A DNA stretch of 5,255 nucleotides, taken from NCBI GenBank assembly GCA_027297085.1, contig JAPUIL010000016.1, positions 1-5,255 on the forward strand, given 5' to 3'. Origin of the DNA: Verrucomicrobiota bacterium. GTDB taxonomy: Bacteria; Verrucomicrobiota; Verrucomicrobiia; Opitutales; UBA2995. The position numbers and the translations under genes were made by a program. A model generated the notes under the pieces. It was not told where the DNA came from. It did not search any database and saw only the letters and a program-made list of their open reading frames with translations. Shown here in pieces: positions 1-5,226 of this stretch. The first letter of the stretch is position 1. Every line of letters starts with the position of its first letter.

Positions 1-638
1 GTCCTCACTGCACTGGGAAGGTCGGAAATGATACCTACCATAATCAGGAGCGAAACTCCCTGGCCGATGCCTTTCTCAGTGATCTGTTCACCAAGCCACA
101 TCATAATGATGGTTCCGGTGGTTAGAATAATAACCGAATTGAAGACAAACCACGCGCTATCGTTGAGAATGATGGAGCCATATAGGGCCGTATCAAATCC
201 TGAAAATAAACCACCGGGGTTCTTCAAGCCAATAATCAGCAATACACCCTGTACTAAACAGATGACGATCGTAGCCAGACGCGTGTATTGCGTTATCTTC
301 TGGCGACCCACGTCGCCTTCCCTGGCAAGACGAGCCAAACTGGGAACTACCGCGGTCATCAACTGGAAGATAATGGAGGCCGAAATGTAAGGCATGATAC
401 CCAGTGCAAATACGGCTCCTTTCAACAGCGCACCACCGGTAAACATATTATAGAGTCCGAGCACACCTCCAGAACCAGAAGCAGTCTGGTCATTAAAGAA
501 AGCCTGAAGTGGTGTGGGATCGATGCCCGGAAGCGGAATGTTGGCACCAATACGGGCAACAAACAGCATGGACAGCGTAAAGAAGATCTTATTTCGCAGC
601 TCCGGGATTTTGAAACTATTTGAAAATGCAGACAGCAT
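1..638 (-). CDS. secY: SecY, preprotein translocase channel subunit (5' part, C-terminus beyond window)
   Basis: SecY is the pore-forming subunit of the SecYEG translocon, which moves unfolded proteins across, or inserts them into, the cytoplasmic membrane. About 212 codons are visible, roughly half of a normal 430-450 residue protein; the gene is cut by the window edge and not visibly damaged. Translation from the ATG at 636-638 gives the usual N-terminus, with the basic motif IPELRNK (11-17). A first membrane helix lies at about 18-36 and IPLPGIDP at 34-41, followed by the Gly/Ser-rich plug region (about 52-72). Further hydrophobic helices lie at about 74-98, 120-138 and 162-182. The conserved stretch GEQITEKGIGQGVSLLI spans 183-199. 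It follows rplO after 24 bases, the usual place at the end of the spc cluster. No Shine-Dalgarno site is seen before the ATG; the leader is AT-rich. Identification is certain, and the start is very likely because the family N-terminus begins here. Confidence 0.97.
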   Translation of the reverse strand, partial: MLSAFSNSFKIPELRNKIFFTLSMLFVARIGANIPLPGIDPTPLQAFFNDQTASGSGGVLGLYNMFTGGALLKGAVFALGIMPYISASIIFQLMTAVVPSLARLAREGDVGRQKITQYTRLATIVICLVQGVLLIIGLKNPGGLFSGFDTALYGSIILNDSAWFVFNSVIILTTGTIIMMWLGEQITEKGIGQGVSLLIMVGIISDLPSAVR

Positions 639-662
639 CTATGTCAGAGTATATTTAGAACT

Positions 663-1109
663 TTAGGAGAGTAGAGTTACTTCTCCTCCAGCTGCTTCGA
701 TCTTTTGTTTCGCCGATGCAGAAAACTTGTGTGCGCTTACTTTGTATACTTTTTCAACCTCACCGGTTCCCAAGATCTTTAGCAGCTTGGATCCGGCTCG
801 CAAAAGACCCGCTTTGACCAGGTTTTCAGGTGAAGCTTCGGTCTCATCGCCCAGTTTGGACAAATCACCCACGTTCACAACTTCGTAGTTGGTGGCGAAC
901 TGCACATTACTGAAACCGCGGCGAGGCAGTTTCCGGTATAAAGGCATTTGCCCCCCTTCAAAACCGATAGGGATTCCGCCACCACTGCGTGCCTTCTGTC
1001 CCTTATGGCCTTTGCCGCAGGTTTTGCCATGGCCGGAGCTCTCTCCGTTGCCGAGGCGTTTTTTCCGGTGAACCGCACCTGGTGTATTTGAAAGATTATG
1101 TAATCTCAT
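663..1109 (-). CDS. rplO: 50S ribosomal protein L15
   Basis: L15 is a late-assembling large-subunit protein that binds 23S rRNA. The 148-residue product matches the usual length (about 145). The N-terminus MRLHNLSNTPGAVHRKKRLG is typical. It is followed by the Gly/Lys-rich extended arm (about 18-60), including GHGKTCGKGHKGQKARSGG (26-44) and the conserved FEGGQMPLYRKLPRRGF (50-66), which threads into rRNA. The C-terminal globular part ends in the expected KFSASAKQKIEAAGGEV (128-144). A good ribosome binding site, AAGGAG at 1119-1124, lies 9 bases before the ATG. The gene follows rpsE after 17 bases. The intervening gene for L30 found in many bacteria is missing. A single cysteine sits in the arm (Cys31). 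Confidence 0.98.
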   Translation of the reverse strand: MRLHNLSNTPGAVHRKKRLGNGESSGHGKTCGKGHKGQKARSGGGIPIGFEGGQMPLYRKLPRRGFSNVQFATNYEVVNVGDLSKLGDETEASPENLVKAGLLRAGSKLLKILGTGEVEKVYKVSAHKFSASAKQKIEAAGGEVTLLS

Positions 1110-1126
1110 GGCAGAAATCTCCTTAG

Positions 1127-1606
1127 TTACTCCGCAGCACGGAGGGCGGCGATATGTTCCTTAGAACGCAATTGCTTCAACCCGTCGAGGGTTGCATTAA
1201 TCATGGCCCGGTGGTTGTTGGACCCCAGGGATTTGGAAAGGACGTTTTTGATACCGACTGCCTCAAGGACAGCACGCACACCCCCGCCAGCGATAACTCC
1301 GGTACCAGGACCTGCGGGACGCAGTATCACTTTACCACCGCCGGATACACCCACAACAGCGTGGGGAATGGTATCGTTTCTCAATGCAATCATGACCATA
1401 TTCTTGTGAGCTTTTTCAATTCCCTTACGAATGGCTTCAGGCACTTCTTTAGCTTTGCCCATGCCGACACCGACACGGCCTTGGTGGTCACCGGTTACAA
1501 CGGTAGAGGAAAAACTGAAACGACGTCCGCCCTTAACAACTTTGGCGCAACGGTTAATGTGCACGACTTTATCAGTCAACTCGGGTGCTTCTTCTGGTGT
1601 ATCCAT
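1127..1606 (-). CDS. rpsE: 30S ribosomal protein S5
   Basis: S5 sits at the back of the small-subunit body, contacts S4 and S8, and affects mRNA entry and decoding accuracy. The 159-residue product has the N-terminal double-stranded-RNA-binding-like domain, with [20 protein letters not shown] (14-33) and [18 protein letters not shown] (45-62). The C-terminal domain carries [20 protein letters not shown] (89-108) and the conserved [14 protein letters not shown] (118-131). The family loop where spectinomycin-resistance changes occur is around KGGRR (25-29) and looks wild type. I chose the ATG at 1604-1606. An in-frame TTG at 1613-1615 would add only three residues (M-I-I). Neither candidate has a Shine-Dalgarno site, and the 12-base spacer after rplR is almost pure A/T. 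Translation may depend on coupling to rplR or on an unstructured leader. Confidence 0.97.
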   Translation of the reverse strand: MDTPEEAPELTDKVVHINRCAKVVKGGRRFSFSSTVVTGDHQGRVGVGMGKAKEVPEAIRKGIEKAHKNMVMIALRNDTIPHAVVGVSGGGKVILRPAGPGTGVIAGGGVRAVLEAVGIKNVLSKSLGSNNHRAMINATLDGLKQLRSKEHIAALRAAE

Positions 1607-1618
1607 AATAATCAAAAA

Positions 1619-1981
1619 TTAGAAAGTTAGACCACCCTCCCGAGCAGCGTCGGCAAAAGCTTTAACACAGCCATGATAGAGGCGACCGCTGCGATCAAAA
1701 ACCACGGTTTCAACGCCTGCACTTTTTGCTTTTTTAGCCACAATTTCGCCGACAGTTTGCGCGCCCTCCAAGTTGGCCTTCAGGTTCTTTGCCTTCAGGT
1801 CCTTCCCATTGGTTGATACATAAACCAGTGTGGTGCCTGCCTCATCGTCGATGAGTTGGCCATAAATGTGTTTATTGCTCAGGTGCACAGCAAGGCGAGG
1901 ACGATCAGGTGTACCCGTGATCCTCTTACGGATGCGCCAGCGGCGCTTTTGCTTTCGAAGAATTTTTTTAGATAATTTCAT
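1619..1981 (-). CDS. rplR: 50S ribosomal protein L18
   Basis: L18 binds 5S rRNA together with L5 and helps dock it into the central protuberance of the large subunit. The 120-residue product is of normal length. It has a highly basic N-terminus ([21 protein letters not shown], 3-23) followed by the family signature [23 protein letters not shown] (24-46). The C-terminal motif [26 protein letters not shown] (93-118) is near consensus ([24 protein letters not shown] type). The ATG at 1979-1981 is chosen over an upstream in-frame ATG overlapping rplF, because MKLSKK is the family-like start and has a doubled AAGGAAGGAA site (1987-1996) 5-9 bases upstream. It lies 16 bases after rplF. Confidence 0.98.
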   Translation of the reverse strand: MKLSKKILRKQKRRWRIRKRITGTPDRPRLAVHLSNKHIYGQLIDDEAGTTLVYVSTNGKDLKAKNLKANLEGAQTVGEIVAKKAKSAGVETVVFDRSGRLYHGCVKAFADAAREGGLTF

Positions 1982-1997
1982 GGGTGTTCCTTCCTTA

Positions 1998-2534
1998 TTA
2001 ACCAGCTGTTTTACCTTCCTTCCGGCGGACATACTCACCCACAATCTTCACCCCTTTGCCCTTGTAAGGTTCAGGTGGATGGAATGCACGGATGGAAGCC
2101 GCAGCCTCACCGACGACCTGTTTGTCGATTCCTTCAACTGTCAACTTGGTGTTCTCCTTTACTGTGATGGTGATACCCTCGGGTATGTCGTAAAGACAAG
2201 GATGGGAATAGCCAAGATTCATATCGAGTTTGTTGCCATTCAGGACGGCGCGGAAACCCACACCACTGATCTCAAGCTGCTTGCTGTAGCCATTCACGAC
2301 TCCATTTACCATATTGGCAATCAGTGAGCGGGCGGTTCCATACATACACTTGGCAAAGCGCGAGTTGTCGGCAGGAGCAACAGAGATCTGTGCGTCTTCT
2401 TTTGTAATTTTAACCGCATTCGGGAATTCGCTCGACAGTTTGCCTTTGGGGCCTTCAACAGAAACCACATTAGCTTCAACTGTGACGTTTACTTTTTCCG
2501 GAATGTCTACTGGTAATTTTCCAATTCTACTCAT
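1998..2534 (-). CDS. rplF: 50S ribosomal protein L6
   Basis: L6 lies near the factor-binding site of the large subunit and binds 23S rRNA near the sarcin-ricin loop. The product has 178 residues, as expected, with two tandem L6 folds. The N-terminus is MSRIGKLPVDIPEKVNV, with VEGPKGKLSSEFP (26-38) in the first domain. GVGFRAVLNGNKLDMNLGYSHP (91-112) marks the second domain. The C-terminal rRNA-binding signature PPEPYKGKGVKIVGEYVRRKEGK (153-175) is nearly consensus. The ATG at 2532-2534 is chosen instead of an in-frame ATG 60 bases upstream inside rpsH, because it begins the family N-terminus and has a perfect ribosome binding site. There are 10 bases between rpsH and rplF. Confidence 0.98.
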   Translation of the reverse strand: MSRIGKLPVDIPEKVNVTVEANVVSVEGPKGKLSSEFPNAVKITKEDAQISVAPADNSRFAKCMYGTARSLIANMVNGVVNGYSKQLEISGVGFRAVLNGNKLDMNLGYSHPCLYDIPEGITITVKENTKLTVEGIDKQVVGEAAASIRAFHPPEPYKGKGVKIVGEYVRRKEGKTAG

Positions 2535-2539
2535 CGTAT

Positions 2540-2547
2540 CCTCCTTA
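2540..2547 (-). promoter_or_regulatory. Ribosome binding site of rplF, overlapping the rpsH stop
   Basis: Reading the minus strand gives TAAGGAGG, five bases before the rplF ATG. The TAA is the stop codon of rpsH, so termination of S8 synthesis happens on top of the L6 initiation site. This suggests translational coupling. It also fixes the rplF start at 2534 rather than at the upstream in-frame ATG at 2594. Confidence 0.85.
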
Positions 2548-2940
2548 CCAGACTCTACAGACCAATTCCCCTCCCAGGTTCTGCGAACGGGCATCGCGGT
2601 CTGTCATCAATCCACGTGAAGTTGTCATTATACCTACTCCCATGCCGCCGAGCACCTTGGGTATATCGTTAGCACCGAAGTAGATTCGACGTCCGGGACG
2701 GCTGAAGCGCTCAATGGCTGTAATGGCAGATTCGCCATTTACATACTTAAGTTGCACGGTCAGGTACTTTTTGTTGCCCGGTTTTTCGACGTCTTCGTAC
2801 CCTCTGATATAGCCGCATTCTTTAAGAATACGGGCCAGCTCCCGTTTCATTTTTGAGTGCTGCACTTGGCAGGTGGTGTCTTTGCCCGCCAGGAACGCAT
2901 TCCGGATTTGAGTTAATAAATCTGCAATCGGATCTGTCAT
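2545..2940 (-). CDS. rpsH: 30S ribosomal protein S8
   Basis: S8 is a primary 16S rRNA binder (helix 21 region) needed for assembly of the central domain. In E. coli it is also the feedback repressor of the spc operon. The 131-residue product has the typical start MTDPIADLLTQIRNAFLAGK (1-20). Basic residues SKMKRELARILKECGYI (29-45) follow in the N-terminal alpha/beta domain. The C-terminal rRNA-binding domain has FSRPGRRIYFG (79-89), IPKVLGGMGVGIMTTSRGLMTDRDAR (93-118) and the terminal LGGELVCRVW (122-131). The TSRG segment (107-110) is the expected RNA-contact motif. A terminal Arg129 stands where Tyr is common in related proteins (CYVW or CYIW type endings). No Shine-Dalgarno site precedes the ATG; the leader is AT-rich. 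It follows rpsN after 51 bases that can form a hairpin. Confidence 0.98.
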   Translation of the reverse strand: MTDPIADLLTQIRNAFLAGKDTTCQVQHSKMKRELARILKECGYIRGYEDVEKPGNKKYLTVQLKYVNGESAITAIERFSRPGRRIYFGANDIPKVLGGMGVGIMTTSRGLMTDRDARSQNLGGELVCRVW

Positions 2941-2956
2941 GATTAATTTAAATTAG

Positions 2957-2981
2957 GTTGGATGATATCCGTATTTCCAAC
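2957..2981 (-). other. Possible stem-loop in the rpsN-rpsH spacer
   Basis: In the minus-strand transcript GUUGGA (2976-2981) can pair with UCCAAC (2957-2962), a 6-bp stem with a 13-base loop. It ends 16 bases before the rpsH start and is followed by an AT-rich single-stranded stretch. A competing 4-bp pairing (GGAU with AUCC) exists inside it. No U-tract follows, so it is not a terminator. A stem this short could be chance; any regulatory role is inference. Confidence 0.3.
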
Positions 2982-2991
2982 GTGAGTGTGG

Positions 2992-3297
2992 TTACCAGGA
3001 AGACTTGGTGACTCCGGGTATACGGCCGGCCAACGCCAGCTCGCGGAAAGTGATACGTGAGAGACCAAAGCGGCCCATGTAAGCACGGGGACGTCCGGTC
3101 ACGTTGCAACGGTTACGCAGGCGAACCGGCGATGAATTGCGAGGGAGCATGGTCAGCTTGCGTTGCGCTTGAAAGAATTCTTCATCGGTTACGTCCGGAC
3201 TGGAGAGAATCTTTTTAAGCTCTGCCCGTTTTGCGGCATACTTGGCCACCAGGCGCTCGCGCTTTTTGTTACGGTGAATAGAGGATATTTTTGCCAT
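2992..3297 (-). CDS. rpsN: 30S ribosomal protein S14, zinc-free long form
   Basis: S14 is a late-assembling protein of the small-subunit head, close to the A site. The 101-residue product is the long zinc-independent (C-minus) type, not the 61-residue zinc-ribbon type: only one cysteine is present (Cys64) and no CxxC pair. The basic N-terminal helix [26 protein letters not shown] (3-28) is followed by [23 protein letters not shown] (51-73). The conserved C-terminal [27 protein letters not shown] (75-101) ends in SW, as in E. coli. The gene lies 12 bases after rplE in its normal spc position. The ATG at 3295-3297 has no Shine-Dalgarno site but an AT-rich leader. The zinc-free type implies that S14 itself places no zinc demand on the ribosome. 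Confidence 0.98.
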   Translation of the reverse strand: MAKISSIHRNKKRERLVAKYAAKRAELKKILSSPDVTDEEFFQAQRKLTMLPRNSSPVRLRNRCNVTGRPRAYMGRFGLSRITFRELALAGRIPGVTKSSW

Positions 3298-3309
3298 AAT
3301 ATAATTGGT

Positions 3310-3858
3310 TTAGGCCACTGCCTTACGGAAGGGCATTCCAAGCAGGGTTAAAAGTTCGAGGCCTTCATCGTCGCTCTCAGCGGTGGTAACTATACTCACA
3401 TCCATACCCACGGTGTGTTTATGAGTGTCGATATTGATTTCTGGGAAAATGGTATGGTCACTGATACCCAGCGTGTAGTTGCCGCGGCCATCCATCTTAT
3501 TCCGGATTCCACGGAAATCACGTATGAGGGGAAGTGATACAGTAATGAGGCGATAGAAAAATTCCCACATGCTGTTGCCCCGCAATGTGACTTTGACGCC
3601 GATGGGCATTCCTTCACGTAACTTAAAGTTTGAAATACTCAAACGGGCATGAGTAATGATCGGTTTCTGGCCGGTGATCAGCGCAAAATCTTTGGCGATG
3701 TCATTGATGACGTTCTTATCGCTGGTAGCCGCAACGCCTGAGTTCAGAACGATCTTCTGAATCTTGGGTACTTGAAGCTGATTATTATATCCGCGACTCT
3801 TCATGAGAGCGGGTACGATCTGCTCTAGATAGGTGGTTTTTAGTGATGGTTGATTCAT
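3310..3858 (-). CDS. rplE: 50S ribosomal protein L5
   Basis: L5 binds 5S rRNA and contacts the P-site tRNA and S13 across an intersubunit bridge in the central protuberance. The 182-residue product is of normal length. Visible signatures are YLEQIVPALMKSRGYNNQLQVPKIQKIVLNSGV (10-42), ITGQKPIITHARLSISNFKLREGMPIGVKVTLRG (61-94) and LIRDFRGIRNKMDGRGNYTLGISDHTIFPEI (111-141). The C-terminus is MDVSIVTTAESDDEGLELLTLLGMPFRK (152-179). The start ATG (3856-3858) fits the family N-terminus, yet there is no Shine-Dalgarno site before it; the bases just upstream are CAAAAAACCAC. A 108-base spacer with a GC hairpin separates it from rplX, the longest gap between genes here. In E. coli the start of this gene is where S8 binds the mRNA to repress the operon. 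Confidence 0.98.
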   Translation of the reverse strand: MNQPSLKTTYLEQIVPALMKSRGYNNQLQVPKIQKIVLNSGVAATSDKNVINDIAKDFALITGQKPIITHARLSISNFKLREGMPIGVKVTLRGNSMWEFFYRLITVSLPLIRDFRGIRNKMDGRGNYTLGISDHTIFPEINIDTHKHTVGMDVSIVTTAESDDEGLELLTLLGMPFRKAVA

Positions 3859-3966
3859 GTGGTTTTTTGCCGGACTGTTAACCCGGCGGCTAAACGTTAA
3901 AGCCCCGTGGAAAAAGCGTGGAGAAAGACAAAGTTAAGATACCTTGGCAAGTGGTTTATCAATGGG
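3859..3966 (-). promoter_or_regulatory. Long rplX-rplE intergenic leader, candidate regulatory region
   Basis: This is 108 bases of non-coding sequence inside an operon whose other gaps are 0-51 bases. None of the three minus-strand frames continues L24 or gives another recognisable peptide: the frame in phase with rplX has a second stop after ten codons. It contains a GC hairpin near the rplE start and no U-tract terminator. In E. coli, ribosomal protein S8 binds the mRNA around the start of L5, so a feedback site here would be sensible. I cannot match the S8 helix-21 core by eye, so that role is inference. Confidence 0.4.
3869..3887 (-). other. GC-rich hairpin just upstream of rplE
   Basis: In the minus-strand RNA GCCGG (3883-3887) pairs with CCGGC (3869-3873), a 5-bp all-GC stem. 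The nine-base loop contains the palindrome GUUAAC. Ten bases separate the stem from the rplE ATG, which puts it where a ribosome binding site would normally be. An A-run rather than a U-run follows it in the transcript, so it is not an intrinsic terminator for this operon. On the plus strand a T-run precedes the stem rather than following it, so it is not a plus-strand terminator either. Confidence 0.45.
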
Positions 3967-4221
3967 TTACTTGGAGCGACGTGCGTTGTAGCGCGACTCC
4001 TCCATAAGGTTGGAACTGTGAAGGCTGGCTTCGCGTTCGATGATGCCACCAGACTGAGGATCATTAGGATCTGTTTGCTTTTGATGCCGCTTGACCATGT
4101 TCAGGCCTTCAACGATAGCACGGTCCTTGGCCTTGATGAGCTGCAGGACTTTGCCTGACTTGCCTTTTTGGCTTCCGCTGATGACAACGACGGTGTCTCC
4201 GGTCTTAATATGCATTTTCAT
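3967..4221 (-). CDS. rplX: 50S ribosomal protein L24
   Basis: L24 is an early assembly-initiating protein that binds the 5' domain of 23S rRNA near the exit tunnel. The product has 84 residues, shorter than the roughly 100 of E. coli. The KOW motif is clear: [46 protein letters not shown] (4-49). The family region [16 protein letters not shown] (58-73) follows. It ends soon afterwards in a basic tail ([10 protein letters not shown]), lacking the longer segment seen in E. coli. The downstream 108 bases do not restore that segment in any frame, so the short form looks genuine. The ATG at 4219-4221 directly abuts the rplN stop codon. It is preferred over an ATG two codons later because GGAGG (4230-4234) is 8 bases from the first. 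Confidence 0.96.
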   Translation of the reverse strand: MKMHIKTGDTVVVISGSQKGKSGKVLQLIKAKDRAIVEGLNMVKRHQKQTDPNDPQSGGIIEREASLHSSNLMEESRYNARRSK

Positions 4222-4587
4222 TTATAAAACCTCCGGTGCTAGGGAAATGATTTTCATGAAGCGCTTGCGGCGCAATTCACGGGCAACTGGTCCGAAGATC
4301 CGGGTACCTTTTGGGTTCCTGTTGTTATCGATGATAACAATTGCATTGCTGTCGAAACGCAGGTAACTGCCATCAGCACGACGAATAGGAGCCTTGGTCC
4401 GGACAACCACAGCGCGCACAACTTCACCTTTTTTAACGGATGCATCGGTGCTGCTTTCCTTGATATTGACGACAATGACATCGCCAATACTGGCTGTTTT
4501 CTTCATCTGGCCGAGACGACGGATCATCGTGGCGCTTTTTGCGCCGGTGTTGTCCGCAATTTCAAGTCTACTAAGAAGCTGTATCAT
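4222..4587 (-). CDS. rplN: 50S ribosomal protein L14
   Basis: L14 binds 23S rRNA at the subunit interface, contributes to intersubunit bridges and is the target of the silencing factor RsfS. The 121-residue product has the family's usual length (about 122). The N-terminus is [37 protein letters not shown] (35-45) and [36 protein letters not shown] (51-86) follow. The highly conserved C-terminus is [28 protein letters not shown] (94-121), its last twelve residues identical to E. coli from memory. AGAGG (4596-4600) lies 7 bases before the ATG. It is the first gene of the spc part. Only 26 bases separate it from rpsQ and no promoter or terminator is apparent there, so the S10 and spc parts look co-transcribed. 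Confidence 0.98.
   Translation of the reverse strand: MIQLLSRLEIADNTGAKSATMIRRLGQMKKTASIGDVIVVNIKESSTDASVKKGEVVRAVVVRTKAPIRRADGSYLRFDSNAIVIIDNNRNPKGTRIFGPVARELRRKRFMKIISLAPEVL
4230..4234 (-). promoter_or_regulatory. Ribosome binding site of rplX inside the end of rplN
   Basis: The minus strand reads GGAGG within the codons for Pro-Glu-Val of L14, 8 bases before the rplX ATG. The rplN TAA is followed immediately by that ATG, with zero bases between. Both facts favour translational coupling of L14 and L24 and support the first ATG as the start. Confidence 0.8.
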
Positions 4588-4613
4588 GATTGATTCCTCT
4601 TTTTCGCAAAGGG

Positions 4614-4883
4614 TTAGTCCAGAACAGGAGACGCTTGGATCACGCGGCTAATTCGCCAGCGCTTGAGTTTGCTTAGAGGGCGAGTCTCCATGATCTCCAC
4701 CTTATCTCCGGGTTTGGTTTCATTTTCGGCGTCATGCGCATGCAATACCGTCTTCCGGTTGATCACCTTGTGGAAACGCGGATGGGGAATCCTGTATGCC
4801 ACCGTAACCTTGACAGACTTGTCGCCTGACCGGCTGGTAACTACACCTTGTAAAAGTTTTCTACTGTTTCTCTGTTCGGCCAT
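4614..4883 (-). CDS. rpsQ: 30S ribosomal protein S17
   Basis: S17 is a primary 16S rRNA-binding protein of the 5' domain with an OB fold. The 89-residue product has the normal length (about 85). The N-terminal [31 protein letters not shown] (1-31) and the central [21 protein letters not shown] (34-54) are typical. [24 protein letters not shown] (59-82) is the most conserved part, carrying the [11 protein letters not shown] signature. The start at 4881-4883 is preferred over an in-frame ATG 36 bases upstream, which would overlap rpmC. The chosen start gives the family N-terminus and has AGGAG (4891-4895) seven bases before it. It follows rpmC after 13 bases. Confidence 0.98.
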   Translation of the reverse strand: MAEQRNSRKLLQGVVTSRSGDKSVKVTVAYRIPHPRFHKVINRKTVLHAHDAENETKPGDKVEIMETRPLSKLKRWRISRVIQASPVLD

Positions 4884-4890
4884 GATAATA

Positions 4891-4895
4891 CTCCT
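4891..4895 (-). promoter_or_regulatory. Ribosome binding site of rpsQ
   Basis: AGGAG on the minus strand, seven bases before the ATG at 4883, immediately after the rpmC stop codon (4897-4899). It decides against the upstream in-frame ATG at 4919, which lies inside rpmC. Confidence 0.8.
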
Positions 4896-4896
4896 G

Positions 4897-5097
4897 TTAC
4901 TTGGCGGCACCTTCAGCACGCTCTATCAAAATGGTTTCCATGCGGGCAATGTCCCTGCGAAGGGCACGCAGTTGAGATGGAGTTTCCACCTGCCCGGACT
5001 GCTTACGCAGGCGCAGGTTTAACAACTCCTGGCGAGAATCCCGCAGTTGCTTTTCAATTTCCTGTTCAGAAAGATTTCTTACTTCTTTGGCTTTCAT
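4897..5097 (-). CDS. rpmC: 50S ribosomal protein L29
   Basis: L29 is a small helical-hairpin protein beside the polypeptide exit tunnel, next to L23 and the docking site for nascent-chain factors. The 66-residue product matches the family length. It starts MKAKEVRNLSEQEIEKQLRDSRQELLNLRLRKQSGQVETPSQLRALRRDIARMETIL. The first helix (about 9-32) carries the ELLNLRLRKQSGQ signature (24-36). The second helix (about 40-62) carries the R-x-x-RRDIAR-x-ET pattern (44-54). A weak ribosome binding site AGGAA (5106-5110) lies 8 bases before the ATG. It is the first gene of the visible operon. The usual upstream neighbour rplP (L16) is not recognisable in the remaining 158 bases. Confidence 0.97.
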   Translation of the reverse strand: MKAKEVRNLSEQEIEKQLRDSRQELLNLRLRKQSGQVETPSQLRALRRDIARMETILIERAEGAAK

Positions 5098-5140
5098 TGT
5101 AATAATTCCTACTCAACGGTCTCGCGGGGCCCAAAAACGC

Positions 5141-5146
5141 GTTATA
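5141..5146 (-). promoter_or_regulatory. Weak possible -10 element upstream of rpmC
   Basis: The minus strand reads TATAAC preceded by TG, resembling a sigma-70 -10 box, 43 bases before the rpmC start. The hexamer 17 bases further upstream (TGGCCG) is a poor -35 match. A promoter is plausible only because the stretch is non-coding and precedes the first visible gene. Confidence 0.2.
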
Positions 5147-5191
5147 CAAAAAAATTAACCTTACGGCCAGAGTAGAGCCGAAGCGGAGCAG

Positions 5192-5226
5192 CCGGTTTAA
5201 TTCGGGTTTGTGGCCCCCCCGACCGG
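5192..5226 (-). other. Possible stem-loop in the rpmC leader
   Basis: On the minus strand UCGGG (5218-5222) can pair with CCCGA (5202-5206). Outside it, CCGG (5223-5226) can pair with CCGG (5192-5195) if six bases bulge on one side. The loop includes part of a G-run. No U-tract follows directly, so this does not look like a standard terminator. It could be a leader structure or chance in a GC-rich patch. Confidence 0.25.

Noticed and set aside
28..390. Plus-strand open frame of 120 codons opposite secY
   Set aside because: It is antisense to clear SecY coding sequence, and its translation shows no recognisable protein features.
1607..1615. TTG start for rpsE three codons upstream of the ATG
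   Set aside because: It adds only M-I-I, has no Shine-Dalgarno site and uses a rarer start codon; the ATG at 1606 is simpler.
1154..1630. Plus-strand open frame of about 158 codons opposite rpsE
   Set aside because: It lies exactly antisense to the unmistakable S5 gene, its translation resembles no known family and has no domain pattern, and it has no ribosome binding site. It is a shadow of S5 codon composition.
3869..3887. Intrinsic terminator within the operon before rplE
   Set aside because: The stem is only five pairs, an A-run rather than a U-run follows it in the operon's direction, and the genes downstream belong to the same cluster.
3907..4158. Plus-strand open frame across the rplX-rplE spacer and into rplX
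   Set aside because: Most of it is antisense to L24. It has no ribosome binding site and no family resemblance, so it does not explain the long spacer.
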